Source: an uncultured Dialister sp. (GTDB lineage Bacteria; Bacillota; Negativicutes; Veillonellales; Dialisteraceae). From it: 17,522 bases of DNA. Numbering within the stretch: position 1 is the stretch's first letter; every line of letters starts with the position of its first letter. The notes under the pieces were generated by a model. The model worked only from the letters and a program-made list of their open reading frames with translations. It was not told the DNA's origin and did no database searches. The stretch is taken from positions 1 to 17,522 of the forward strand of contig URAA01000018.1 in NCBI GenBank assembly GCA_900545785.1. Reading direction: 5' to 3'. Below, in pieces: positions 1-7,406 of this stretch. The position numbers and the translations under genes were made by a program.

Positions 1-267
1 CTGCTCACAGATCGCCACTTTATACCCTTTTTGAATCAGCCGGTATATGTATGATTCCGCTGCATGATACGGTACGCCGCACATGGGAACGCGTCCTTCG
101 GGTCCCGCATTTTTTCCTGTCAGTGTCAATTCCAATTCATGAGAAACCGTTTCCGCATCATCATAAAAGAGCTCATAAAAATCACCGAGACGATAAAAGA
201 GAAGTGCATCCTTATATTCATTTTTTATAGATTTATACTGCTCCATGAGCGGTGATTTTGCTGCCAT
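1..267 (-). CDS. mutS: DNA mismatch repair protein MutS, N-terminal part (cut by window edge)
   Basis: Only the first 89 codons are inside the window; the reading frame is open to the edge, so this is a partial gene and not a broken one. The product begins MAAKSPLMEQY and carries the mismatch-recognition domain I features of MutS: the stretch LFYRLGDFYELFYDDA (about residues 23-38), then ELTLTGK and VPMCGVPYHA. MutS binds base mismatches as a dimer and recruits MutL. The ATG (265-267) lies 3 nt after the miaB stop codon, and a GAGG in the last miaB codons can serve as its ribosome binding site, so the two are expected to be one transcript. The order miaB-mutS is common in Bacillota. The call is secure from the N-terminal motif alone. 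Confidence 0.95.
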   Translation of the reverse strand, partial: MAAKSPLMEQYKSIKNEYKDALLFYRLGDFYELFYDDAETVSHELELTLTGKNAGPEGRVPMCGVPYHAAESYIYRLIQKGYKVAICEQ

Positions 268-270
268 TGC

Positions 271-1611
271 TTACCTCACAATTTTTCCCTTCAAAATCCA
301 AGTCTGTGCCACATCCACTTTCACATTTAAAATATCGCCAATCTCTATATTTTCTTCTTTGGGAAAAATAATCATTTTATTTCCGGATGTACGGCCGAAC
401 CAGTTTTCCGGATTTTGTTTCGTCGGTCCTTCTGCTATGATGGAGTAACTTCGCCCTTCCATCTGCTGATTCAATTCTAAACTTATTTGATTTTCCTTAT
501 CCATCAATTCATGCAGTCTTCTGTTTTTAACATCATCAGCAATTTGATTTTTCATACGGGCGGCAGGTGTACCCCGTCTCGGTGAGTAAATAAACGTATA
601 CGCCGAATCAAATCGAACTTCTTCCAGCAGTCTCAGCGTTTCCTGATGCATTTCCTCGGTTTCACCGGGAAATCCTGTAATCAAATCTGTCGTCACCGCT
701 ATATCGGGCATTTTTTCCCTTACATAAGCAAGCAATTCCTTAAAATGCTCAATTGTATATCCCCGGTTCATTTGACGAAGCATCTCGTTTGAACCATGTT
801 GTACGGGAAGATGCATATGACGGACAACTTTTGATGACTCTGCCATGGCATCCACCATATCAAAGGACATATCCCTCGGATGAGACGTCATATAGCGGAC
901 TCTTTCAATACCGTCAATCTCATCAATTGCACGAATCAAATCACTGAAATCCGTACCGTTCCTGAAATCTTTCCCATAAGAATTTACATTCTGCCCCAAT
1001 AAGGTGACTTCTTTATATCCGTTTCGGGCAAGTTCTTTTATTTCACGACATATATCTTCAACGGTACGGCTTGTTTCTCTGCCGCGCACATAGGGGACGA
1101 TACAATAGGTGCAGAATTTATTACATCCCTGCATAATAGGAACCCAAGCAAAAATTTTACTTTTTCTGACCGAATGAAGTTCACTGTAATCATTTACACG
1201 ATGAGGATTCATTTCTGTCATGACAATATGAGATCTTTCCGCATTTTCTTGCCGGATGATATGTTTCAAATCATGAATATGATAAGGTCCGATAACAAAA
1301 TCTATGACCGGCATACGGGAAATCAAATTTTTCTTGTTTTCTTGTGCCATGCAGCCGGCAATTCCAAGAAGAAGATCCGGCTTTTTTTCTTTCAATTTTT
1401 TTACTTGCCCTATTTTTCCGTATACTTTTTCCTCTGCATTTTGTCTGATGCTGCAAGTGTTTAAAATCACTATATCGGCATCGGTCAATTCTTTTGTCGC
1501 ATCATATCCCAACTCTTCCAACTGTCCGCTGATACGTTCCGTATCACTTTCGTTCATTTGGCAGCCGTATGTTTCAATAAAATATTTCTTATTAAGTCGT
1601 TTTGATTCCAC
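271..1611 (-). CDS. miaB: tRNA-2-methylthio-N6-dimethylallyladenosine synthase MiaB
   Basis: Radical SAM methylthiotransferase that converts i6A37 to ms2i6A37 in tRNAs reading UNN codons. The N-terminal UPF0004 domain holds the three cysteines of the auxiliary cluster (C17 in ETYGCQMN, C53 in LNTCS, C87 in AGCMAQ). The radical SAM cluster motif CxxxCxxC is C163-C167-C170 (QGCNKFCTYC). The C-terminus matches a TRAM domain. I place the start at GTG 1609-1611, giving 446 residues, because a strong AAGGAGG sits 6 nt upstream. The in-frame ATG at 1663-1665 overlaps the promoter -10 region and has no ribosome binding site. It is followed after 3 nt by mutS. Length and motifs are those of a full MiaB rather than the related MtaB or RimO. 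Confidence 0.96.
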   Translation of the reverse strand: MESKRLNKKYFIETYGCQMNESDTERISGQLEELGYDATKELTDADIVILNTCSIRQNAEEKVYGKIGQVKKLKEKKPDLLLGIAGCMAQENKKNLISRMPVIDFVIGPYHIHDLKHIIRQENAERSHIVMTEMNPHRVNDYSELHSVRKSKIFAWVPIMQGCNKFCTYCIVPYVRGRETSRTVEDICREIKELARNGYKEVTLLGQNVNSYGKDFRNGTDFSDLIRAIDEIDGIERVRYMTSHPRDMSFDMVDAMAESSKVVRHMHLPVQHGSNEMLRQMNRGYTIEHFKELLAYVREKMPDIAVTTDLITGFPGETEEMHQETLRLLEEVRFDSAYTFIYSPRRGTPAARMKNQIADDVKNRRLHELMDKENQISLELNQQMEGRSYSIIAEGPTKQNPENWFGRTSGNKMIIFPKEENIEIGDILNVKVDVAQTWILKGKIVR

Positions 1612-1617
1612 GACGTT

Positions 1618-1624
1618 CCTCCTT
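1618..1624 (-). promoter_or_regulatory. Ribosome binding site deciding the miaB GTG start
   Basis: AAGGAGG on the minus strand, 6 nt before GTG 1609-1611. It is a near-perfect match to the 16S anti-SD and rules in favour of the GTG over the upstream in-frame ATG. Confidence 0.85.
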
Positions 1625-1648
1625 ACATTTTTACCTGTCTGATATTTT

Positions 1649-1657
1649 ATTATACCA
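1649..1657 (-). promoter_or_regulatory. Extended -10 promoter of miaB-mutS
   Basis: Minus strand reads TGGTATAAT: a consensus -10 hexamer TATAAT (1649-1654) preceded by the extended TGn element. I see no convincing -35 hexamer at 16-18 nt, which is tolerable for an extended -10 promoter. Predicted transcription start is near 1642, about 30 nt before the GTG. Confidence 0.7.
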
Positions 1658-1699
1658 TAGTGCATATTTACAGATACCTGTTAAGAAACCATAAATTAC

Positions 1700-1741
1700 A
1701 TCAAATAAAATAAAAACTCTCCCTCAACTCAGGAGGAAGAG
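1700..1741 (-). terminator. Rho-independent terminator of the murB operon
   Basis: On the minus strand CTCTTCCTC (1733-1741) pairs with GAGGGAGAG (1717-1725) over 9 bp with one G-U pair and a 7-nt loop. A T-rich tail (TTTTTATTTTATTT) follows immediately. It lies 10 nt after the stop codon of the P-loop/Asp23 gene and upstream of the miaB promoter, separating the two transcription units. Confidence 0.88.
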
Positions 1742-1750
1742 ATTTTCCCT

Positions 1751-2596
1751 TTATCTAGTAACATCTGTTATGATATTTAATTTAATCGTTTCCAAAGACA
1801 TCCCCGTTGTATACTCGATTTCCCGCTGAATTTTATCCCTCATTGTATGAATAATTTTCTTTATTTCTTGAGGTGTCCCTTGGCGGACTTTCAGATCAAT
1901 GGATAATACAATTCCATTCATTTGACCGGTACTTCTTTCACTGGATACATCATAGATTTTAATCTTTTTCATATTATTGACTGAATAACGGACGAGGGAT
2001 TCCATCACTCGGTTGGAAAAGGTTAATTTCCCGTAATAACTGAATACCGGGCGAACAACAGATCGTTCTTCTCTTTCTTTCTGCCTTGCACTTCCCTTGC
2101 GCTTAGTACTCCCCCGATTTCTGAAAAAACGAAGAGAATCTATCAGGTAGCCTTTAAAATAAGGCCGAAGCTCCATGGTAGGAACCGGAACAACATGTTT
2201 TCCATCCTTATTTCTGGCTTCTTGTGCCTGTTCTATTTCTTCCGGTCTTGCCACGTCTTCGATATGAATATATTTGGACGGCGCAGGTAATTTCAAAGTA
2301 TTCGCTATGCGCTGTGCCATTTTATCAGAGGTTCCGAGAATCAATATTCTATCGGGACGTATTTTTTCTATTTTTCTTCGAACATCTTCTGCTTGTAAAG
2401 TATCCCAAAATAAAGCACGGCGAACGGCTCCCAAACGGCTCGGTTCCCGCTTGGCAGACTTGCCTGCCGCTATCCTGTTGTGGTAAATCAGTATACCGTC
2501 ATCAATGATACAGGATGCTTTATTTTCATAAGCTACCACAAGTGCACGATCACTTTTCCCCGATCCCGGCGGTCCCGTAAAAGCAATGACCTCCAT
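1751..2596 (-). CDS. Uncharacterised P-loop ATPase fused to an Asp23/Gls24-like domain
   Basis: I do not recognise a named gene. The 281-residue product starts with a Walker A loop GPPGSGKS (residues 8-15) right after a beta strand, as in small nucleotide kinases and ATPases. This domain runs to about residue 155 and includes strand-like RILILGTS (83-90). A very basic linker follows (about 159-180). Residues about 183-279 resemble the Asp23/Gls24 (DUF322) family: YGKLTFSNRV near the start, LSIDLKV in the middle, and a closing amphipathic helix with TTGMSLETIKLNI. Asp23-like proteins in Bacillota are associated with the cell envelope. There is no signal peptide or membrane segment. AAGGAGT lies 4 nt before the ATG. 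The gene follows murB after 13 nt and ends at a terminator, so it is co-transcribed with murB. The domain assignment is by eye; the function is unknown. Confidence 0.8.
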   Translation of the reverse strand: MEVIAFTGPPGSGKSDRALVVAYENKASCIIDDGILIYHNRIAAGKSAKREPSRLGAVRRALFWDTLQAEDVRRKIEKIRPDRILILGTSDKMAQRIANTLKLPAPSKYIHIEDVARPEEIEQAQEARNKDGKHVVPVPTMELRPYFKGYLIDSLRFFRNRGSTKRKGSARQKEREERSVVRPVFSYYGKLTFSNRVMESLVRYSVNNMKKIKIYDVSSERSTGQMNGIVLSIDLKVRQGTPQEIKKIIHTMRDKIQREIEYTTGMSLETIKLNIITDVTR

Positions 2597-2609
2597 AATA
2601 ACTCCTTAT

Positions 2610-3515
2610 CTAATCTTCTCCAACCACTTGTACTTCTGTTTTTAAATCAACACCGTATCTTTCTTTTACACGGCGCTGAACTTCATGAATGAGAAGCAGC
2701 ATATCATTACAGGAAGCATTTCCGTTATTGATTAAAAAGCCGGCATGCTTGGTACTTACCTGTGCATCTCCCACTGAAAATCCTTTCATCTGTAAAGCTT
2801 CAATCATTTCGCCGACAAAATGACCTTCCGGTCTTTTAAAGGTGCTTCCCGCACTTTTTTTATCCAACGGCTGTTTGGAACGGCGCCGTTCGTTAAAATC
2901 ATCCATCAAAGCTTTGATATCCTGCTTGTTGCCCGGCATCAGCCGCAAAGTGATTTGAGCGATGATTTCTTTATTTTCCATGAAAAGACTGTTGCGATAA
3001 CTGTAATTGATTTCTTCCTTGTCATGAATAATCATATCGCCTTCGGCAGTAAAGGCTTCAGCCGACAAAACGACCCGGGACATTTCCCCCGAATAGGCAC
3101 CGGCATTCATAAAAGCCGCTCCGCCTATGCTCCCCGGAATTCCTCCGGCAAATTCCATACCTGACAACCCGTATTGGAGCGCCGCTTTTGCCACACGCAT
3201 GGTGGGAACACCGGAAGTCACCCGGAGGAGATTTCCTTCCCTTTCTATTTTTTGTAACCGTCCCGTGCAGGCGACGACCCCTCGAATTCCTTTGTCACGA
3301 ACAAGAAGATTGGCTCCGCCCCCAAGAATAAACAGGGGCAACCCGGCTTTATGAGTTTCTTTAATAATCATTTGCAATTCTTCTATTGTTTCAGGAAGAA
3401 CAAAACAATCGGCCGGACCGCCGATACCGAATGTGGTGTGACGGTTCATAGGTTCGTTTAATCTTATTTGATTTTCTTTTAAAAAGAAAGAAAAAACATT
3501 TATATAATCGGTCAT
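2610..3515 (-). CDS. murB: UDP-N-acetylenolpyruvoylglucosamine reductase MurB
   Basis: FAD-dependent reductase that completes UDP-N-acetylmuramic acid in the cytoplasm, the second committed step of peptidoglycan precursor synthesis. With the start used here (301 residues), the FAD-binding elements are ILGGGANLLV (63-72) and AGGIPGSIGGA (123-133). The catalytic residues expected for the family are R174 in YSYRNS, S224 in SAGSTF and E294 in KTEVQ. The compact length and lack of the extra tyrosine loop fit the type II MurB of Bacillota. I chose ATG 3513-3515 because AAGGGA lies 7 nt upstream. An in-frame ATG at 3546-3548 coincides with the predicted transcription start and would be leaderless. 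It is the first gene of a two-gene operon with the P-loop/Asp23 gene. Confidence 0.95.
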   Translation of the reverse strand: MTDYINVFSFFLKENQIRLNEPMNRHTTFGIGGPADCFVLPETIEELQMIIKETHKAGLPLFILGGGANLLVRDKGIRGVVACTGRLQKIEREGNLLRVTSGVPTMRVAKAALQYGLSGMEFAGGIPGSIGGAAFMNAGAYSGEMSRVVLSAEAFTAEGDMIIHDKEEINYSYRNSLFMENKEIIAQITLRLMPGNKQDIKALMDDFNERRRSKQPLDKKSAGSTFKRPEGHFVGEMIEALQMKGFSVGDAQVSTKHAGFLINNGNASCNDMLLLIHEVQRRVKERYGVDLKTEVQVVGED

Positions 3516-3555
3516 ATATATTTCCCTTGTAAATACTTCACAGTTCATTCTTACT

Positions 3556-3584
3556 ATTATAGGGATGAACGATTAAATCGTCAA
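3556..3584 (-). promoter_or_regulatory. Sigma-A promoter of murB operon
   Basis: Minus strand TTGACG (3579-3584), 17-nt spacer, TATAAT (3556-3561). It is close to consensus. Predicted start is near 3549, leaving about a 35-nt leader to ATG 3515. Confidence 0.88.
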
Positions 3585-3624
3585 TTACAACACAGGGGAA
3601 GTATCTTCTGTTTGATTCACCATA

Positions 3625-3663
3625 AAAAAGGCCCTCTTCTTTTAATAAGAACAGGACCTTTTT
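3625..3663 (-). terminator. Rho-independent terminator of fumC
   Basis: The A/T-flanked stem AAAAAGG (3625-3631) / CCTTTTT (3657-3663) continues inward through CCT/AGG and TTCTT/AAGAA with two mismatches and a TTAAT loop. On the minus strand the stem ends in a run of six T. It begins 30 nt after the fumC stop codon. Confidence 0.85.
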
Positions 3664-3693
3664 CATAATTTTATACTTTATACTCAGTCTACA

Positions 3694-5085
3694 TTATACT
3701 CTGTCTACATTTGTCATATCTTTTGCCACGACAAACGTATCGTATTCTTCTTCTGTTACATAGCCGAGTTGTAATGCCGCTTCTTTTAAAGAGCTGTTAT
3801 CACGGAACGCTTTCTTTGCAATTTCTGCTGATTTTTCATAACCGATGTGAGGAGCGAGAGAAGTAACGAGCATCAAAGATTTTTCCACCAGCTCGCCCAT
3901 CCTGTCCTCATTTGCCACAAGACCCTGTGCACAATGAATATTAAAAGAATGAATGGCGTCGCCTAAAAGAATCACCGATTCAATATATGCATGAGCCATT
4001 ACGGGAGCATATACATTCAATTCAAAATTTCCCTGAGAAGAAGCAAAGGATATCGTTGCCTGATGTCCGTGAACACTGCAGGCAACCATCGTCAATGCTT
4101 CACACTGTGTCGGATTTACTTTTCCCGGCATGATAGAAGAGCCCGGTTCATTGGCAGGAATCGTAATCTCTCCGAACCCGGCCCGGGGACCGCACGCCAA
4201 AAAACGAATATCATTGGCAATTTTCATACAATTCATAGCCAAAGCTTCAAGAGCACCGTGAGAAAATACAAAATCATCTCTGCCTGTCAATGCATAAAAT
4301 TTATTCGGTTCGGAAATAAAAGGAATACCGGTTTCTTCTGCAATGGCGGCCGCTACTTTCTCTCCGAATCCTTCCGGACTGTTCAGGCCTGTTCCTACGG
4401 CAGTTCCGCCAATCGCTAATCCGCGCAGATATTTTTCACTGTCCTTAATCATATCTCTGCTCTTTTGCAGCATCACTTTCCAACCGGAAACTTCTTGTCC
4501 GAAAGTGAGCGGAACGGCATCTTGCAAATGCGTACGTCCTATTTTTACAAGATGCATATATTCTTTGCTTTTCTGTTCAAAGGTATCAATCAACTGATTC
4601 AGCGGTTCATAAAGCTTTTTATTTAAAATTTCAACCGCCGCCACATGCATGGCTGTCGGGAAAGTATCATTGGATGATTGAGACATGTTCACATCATCAT
4701 TGGGATGAATTCTGACTTTGCTTCCTGCCTTCTCCAACTTTGCATTTGCAATATGAGCAATGACTTCATTCATATTCATATTGCTCTGTGTCCCCGATCC
4801 GGTCTGGTATATAACTAACGGGAACTCGTCTTTCCACTTCCCGTCAATAATTTCATCACAAGCTTCCCGAATCACTTTTTCTTTTTCTGAGGGCAATTTC
4901 CCGGATTTTGCATTTACTGCGGCAGCACATTTTTTTAATATGGCAAAAGCACGGATAATTTCAACCGGCATACAATTGAGCCCTATTTTGAAATTTTCAT
5001 GAGAGCGTTGTGTTTGCGCGCCCCACATATGATCGGCCGGTACTTTTACTTCACCTAAAGTATCATGTTCAATACGGTATTCCAT
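3694..5085 (-). CDS. fumC: Class II fumarate hydratase FumC
   Basis: Interconverts fumarate and L-malate without an iron-sulfur cluster; homotetramer in the cytosol. At 463 residues it has the usual family length. It contains TGSGTQSNMNMNEV (95-108), which separates fumarases from aspartases, the histidine motif GRTHLQDA (H186), and the mobile-loop signature GSSIMPGKVNP (315-325) with the catalytic serine. The C-terminal helical domain ends without extension. ATG 5083-5085 has AAGGGGGA upstream at a slightly long spacing. It stands alone: its own terminator lies downstream and the divergent SRP RNA unit lies upstream. In an anaerobe it could run in the reductive direction (malate to fumarate); this is inference. 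Confidence 0.96.
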   Translation of the reverse strand: MEYRIEHDTLGEVKVPADHMWGAQTQRSHENFKIGLNCMPVEIIRAFAILKKCAAAVNAKSGKLPSEKEKVIREACDEIIDGKWKDEFPLVIYQTGSGTQSNMNMNEVIAHIANAKLEKAGSKVRIHPNDDVNMSQSSNDTFPTAMHVAAVEILNKKLYEPLNQLIDTFEQKSKEYMHLVKIGRTHLQDAVPLTFGQEVSGWKVMLQKSRDMIKDSEKYLRGLAIGGTAVGTGLNSPEGFGEKVAAAIAEETGIPFISEPNKFYALTGRDDFVFSHGALEALAMNCMKIANDIRFLACGPRAGFGEITIPANEPGSSIMPGKVNPTQCEALTMVACSVHGHQATISFASSQGNFELNVYAPVMAHAYIESVILLGDAIHSFNIHCAQGLVANEDRMGELVEKSLMLVTSLAPHIGYEKSAEIAKKAFRDNSSLKEAALQLGYVTEEEYDTFVVAKDMTNVDRV

Positions 5086-5132
5086 ATTTAAAATCCCCCT
5101 TCAAATAAAATAAAAAACTAAACATCTATTTT

Positions 5133-5141
5133 ATTTTACCA
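5133..5141 (-). promoter_or_regulatory. Possible extended -10 promoter of fumC
   Basis: Minus strand TGGTAAAAT: -10 TAAAAT (5133-5138) with a TGn extension. No good -35 is present at normal spacing, so this is tentative. It lies about 48 nt before the fumC ATG. Confidence 0.4.
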
Positions 5142-5261
5142 TTTCATTATCAAAACAACTCTTGCCAAATAATCATGCTTAATCCGTTTATTGCTTTTTT
5201 TCATCATACAAAAATAAAAGATAAATACATTTCTTCATTTGTAATTTCTCACTATAGGATT

Positions 5262-5289
5262 TTGCAAAATAATATCCATATAGTATAAT
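5262..5289 (+). promoter_or_regulatory. Promoter of SRP RNA gene
   Basis: TTGCAA (5262-5267), 16-nt spacer, TATAAT (5284-5289). Predicted start is near 5296, just before the first base of the SRP RNA terminal helix. Between fumC (5085) and this promoter I see only AT-rich sequence and the tentative fumC promoter. Confidence 0.8.
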
Positions 5290-5296
5290 AATGTCA

Positions 5297-5456
5297 CATG
5301 GCTTTGCAATTCTGATTTATGGCAGTCTTCAAGTCCCGTGCAATGGAATCCCATGAAGCCTGTCAGGTCCGAGAGGAAGCAGCAGTAAGTGGCCCTTTCT
5401 ATGTGCCACGGTGCATCTTGGAGCCTGTCATAAAGGAGAATTGCATAGTCTTTTTT
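5297..5456 (+). ncRNA. ffs: Bacterial signal recognition particle RNA (4.5S-like)
   Basis: The RNA scaffold of SRP, binding Ffh to target membrane proteins. The universally conserved domain IV apex is visible at about 5362-5383: TGTCAGGTCC, a GAGA tetraloop (5371-5374), then GGAAGCAGCAG. The ends pair into one long hairpin: 5300-5313 with 5437-5450 (one T-T mismatch), then TTTATGGCA with TGTCATAAA, CTTCAAG with CTTGGAG, and CCGTG with CACGG. T6 at 5451-5456 follows the last helix and completes a terminator. The mature length would be about 150-160 nt, longer than the 114-nt E. coli RNA and shorter than the about 270-nt B. subtilis form; I see no Alu domain. It lies upstream of dnaX as in B. 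subtilis. Exact ends are estimated. Confidence 0.92.
5437..5456 (+). terminator. Terminator formed by the SRP RNA closing helix
   Basis: The 3' strand of the SRP terminal helix ends at 5450 and runs straight into TTTTTT (5451-5456). The terminal helix itself therefore acts as the terminator stem. Confidence 0.6.
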
Positions 5457-5458
5457 AG

Positions 5459-5464
5459 TATAAT
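5459..5464 (+). promoter_or_regulatory. Probable -10 element of dnaX
   Basis: Consensus TATAAT two nucleotides after the SRP RNA T-tract. No clear -35 is seen at 16-18 nt because that position falls inside the SRP terminal helix. The start would be near 5471, about 30 nt before the dnaX ATG. Read-through from the SRP promoter is the alternative. Confidence 0.5.
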
Positions 5465-5500
5465 AATATGTTTAACTGAAATTATTGTATGGAGGTCCTG

Positions 5501-7324
5501 ATGGCATATTTGGCGCTGTATCGTAAATGGCGGCCCCGTACGTTCGACGAGGTTGTCGGGCAAAAACATATTTCTATTCCTATAATGAGAGCTTTAAAGC
5601 AAGGAAGACTGGCTCATGCTTATCTTTTTTCCGGACCTCGCGGCACGGGAAAAACAAGTATGGCAAGAATTTTGGCAAAGGCCGTCAATTGTTTGAATAT
5701 ACAAGACGGTAATCCTTGCAACAATTGCGGAAACTGCAACGAAATCAACAACGGGTCCAGCATGGATGTTTACGAAATCGACGGTGCTTCCGCCCGCGGT
5801 GTTGATGAAATCATCCGTATTCGGAAATCAATCCCCACACTTCCCGTAACAGGCAAGAAAAAAGTATACATTATCGATGAAGTGCATATGCTCACAAAAG
5901 AAGCATTTAATGCTCTTCTGAAAACTTTGGAAGAACCGCCGGCTCACGTTCTTTTCATCTTGGCAACAACGGAACCGGGGAAGATTCCTTTAACTATTTT
6001 ATCCCGTTGCCAGCGTTATGAATTTCATCGCATTTCTGTTACCGATATCAAGGAACATCTTCTCCTTGTTGCAGAAAAAAGCGGGATCCGCCTCACCCCC
6101 GAAGCAGCGGACTTAATTGCCGTCCGTGCCGAAGGCGGCCTTCGCGATGCGCTTTCTCTGCTTGATCAATGCTCAAGTTCTGCCTCTGACAAAGAACTCT
6201 CTTCCGATATTGTATATACTCTTTTAGGACTGACGAGAAAAGATCAAATTATATCTCTATCCCATCATATATTTTCCTCAAAAAGCGGAGAAGCACTGCA
6301 ACTCTTCTATCAGATTTTACAAAACGGAAAAGAGCCGGCTGCCGTTTTCTTCGACCTATTAGAACATTTCAGATGCCTTATGATAAGCAAAATAAATCCG
6401 AATGCACCGGAGTTATCAGCTTACGGACATCAGATCCAAACCTTGAAAGATGACGCCAATCAAATAAGCGAGTTTTACTTGGATGCTCTTTTTTCTTCTC
6501 TCCATCAGACAATTTCTGACATAAAAAGAAGTTCTTCTCCAAGAATGACGGCTGAAATGGGACTGCTCCGCCTTTGCAGAATCAAAGGTTCCCAGGAGTT
6601 GAACAGCTTGGCAGAACGAGTTGAACGTCTGGAAAAGAGCGTGTCGGCTTTGTGCCGGGGAAATACTCTCATTCCCGCCTCTAACCATCCTGAAGCCCCG
6701 ACAAACAGCACTCGGATTATCAGCGATAAGAATCTGTCTTCCCCCGAAGCAATCCGAGGAAAAAAAGAAGATAAAGAACAAGCAACTCCGACAGATCCTG
6801 AACAAAAAGTAAAAAATGTAATACCTTCTTCGAAATCGGAAACAAAAGCCTCTCCCTTCATTAATCCTGATACTTATCCGGCACTGTGGAGCCAATTTAC
6901 CGACTACCTGCAGCAAATCCACCGAATTGATATTTGGAGCTGTGTACAGAAGGGTACTTTGATCTTAATTAACAATAACAGAGTTGTCGCCTCTCTTCCC
7001 CAGCAATTTCTGGTATTGGGCGCCAATAACAAAGGTTACCAAAACCTTATAACCGAAGCGTTCCGTAATATCACAGGCAGAGAATTAAGCTTTCATGCAG
7101 TCTTGAAAGGTTCCGACGAAGAAAGTGCCGCCATAGAAGAAGCAAAAAAGTACGCTTTTCAAACAGGAGATCCCTCCCCGGATATTAACAAAGAACAGGC
7201 AGCTAAAGATAATTATAAATTGATTTCGGAAAAAGATATTGAATCGATTGAAAAGGAAGAACCGGTCTTATCAGCCGCGTTAAAAATCATTTCTAATTGC
7301 GATATCTACAAAAAAGAAAACTAG
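5501..7324 (+). CDS. dnaX: DNA polymerase III subunit gamma/tau DnaX
   Basis: AAA+ subunit of the clamp loader, which opens the beta clamp and couples replisome components. The 607-residue product has Walker A GPRGTGKT (45-52), a zinc site C64/C73/C76/C79, Walker B IIDE (D126, E127) and the sensor/arginine-finger motif SRC (168-170). Domains I-III end around residue 370. A polar linker (about 380-450) then leads to the tau-specific C-terminal part. The start is ATG 5501-5503 with GGAGGT 4 nt upstream; an in-frame ATG at 5489 overlaps that ribosome binding site. The linker contains an A7 run with an immediate -1 frame stop, suggesting a short gamma-like form. It is first in the dnaX-ebfC-recR group. 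Confidence 0.97.
   Translation: MAYLALYRKWRPRTFDEVVGQKHISIPIMRALKQGRLAHAYLFSGPRGTGKTSMARILAKAVNCLNIQDGNPCNNCGNCNEINNGSSMDVYEIDGASARGVDEIIRIRKSIPTLPVTGKKKVYIIDEVHMLTKEAFNALLKTLEEPPAHVLFILATTEPGKIPLTILSRCQRYEFHRISVTDIKEHLLLVAEKSGIRLTPEAADLIAVRAEGGLRDALSLLDQCSSSASDKELSSDIVYTLLGLTRKDQIISLSHHIFSSKSGEALQLFYQILQNGKEPAAVFFDLLEHFRCLMISKINPNAPELSAYGHQIQTLKDDANQISEFYLDALFSSLHQTISDIKRSSSPRMTAEMGLLRLCRIKGSQELNSLAERVERLEKSVSALCRGNTLIPASNHPEAPTNSTRIISDKNLSSPEAIRGKKEDKEQATPTDPEQKVKNVIPSSKSETKASPFINPDTYPALWSQFTDYLQQIHRIDIWSCVQKGTLILINNNRVVASLPQQFLVLGANNKGYQNLITEAFRNITGRELSFHAVLKGSDEESAAIEEAKKYAFQTGDPSPDINKEQAAKDNYKLISEKDIESIEKEEPVLSAALKIISNCDIYKKEN
6760..6774 (+). other. Candidate slippery site for gamma/tau production in dnaX
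   Basis: In frame, the codons GGA AAA AAA (420-422) contain the heptamer A AAA AAA (6760-6766). A -1 shift would add two arginines (AGA AGA) and stop at TAA 6772-6774, giving 424 residues. This resembles E. coli gamma (431 residues) and falls in the linker after domain III. I see no clear stimulatory hairpin downstream or well-spaced SD-like element upstream. Confidence 0.45.
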
Positions 7325-7342
7325 AATCTGTTCTCAATCCCC

Positions 7343-7371
7343 TTATCATAATTGAATAAATACGATATAAT
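7343..7371 (+). promoter_or_regulatory. Possible internal promoter before ebfC-recR
   Basis: TTATCA (7343-7348), 17-nt spacer, TATAAT (7366-7371) in the 82-nt gap between dnaX and ebfC. The start would be near 7378, about 30 nt before the ebfC ATG. Confidence 0.55.
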
Positions 7372-7406
7372 AATTGAAAATAACTGTCATCAAGGAGGAA
7401 CTGAAG

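Noticed and set aside
1..267. Short MutS as a possible pseudogene
   Set aside because: The frame is open to the window edge and the N-terminus is intact; it is only cut by the window.
5319..5501. Plus-strand open frame of 60 codons
   Set aside because: It runs through the SRP RNA gene; the conserved RNA motifs explain the sequence.
6416..6922. Minus-strand open frames of 168 and 118 codons inside dnaX
   Set aside because: They are antisense to the confident dnaX frame, have Cys/Phe/Ser-rich unstructured translations and no ribosome binding site.
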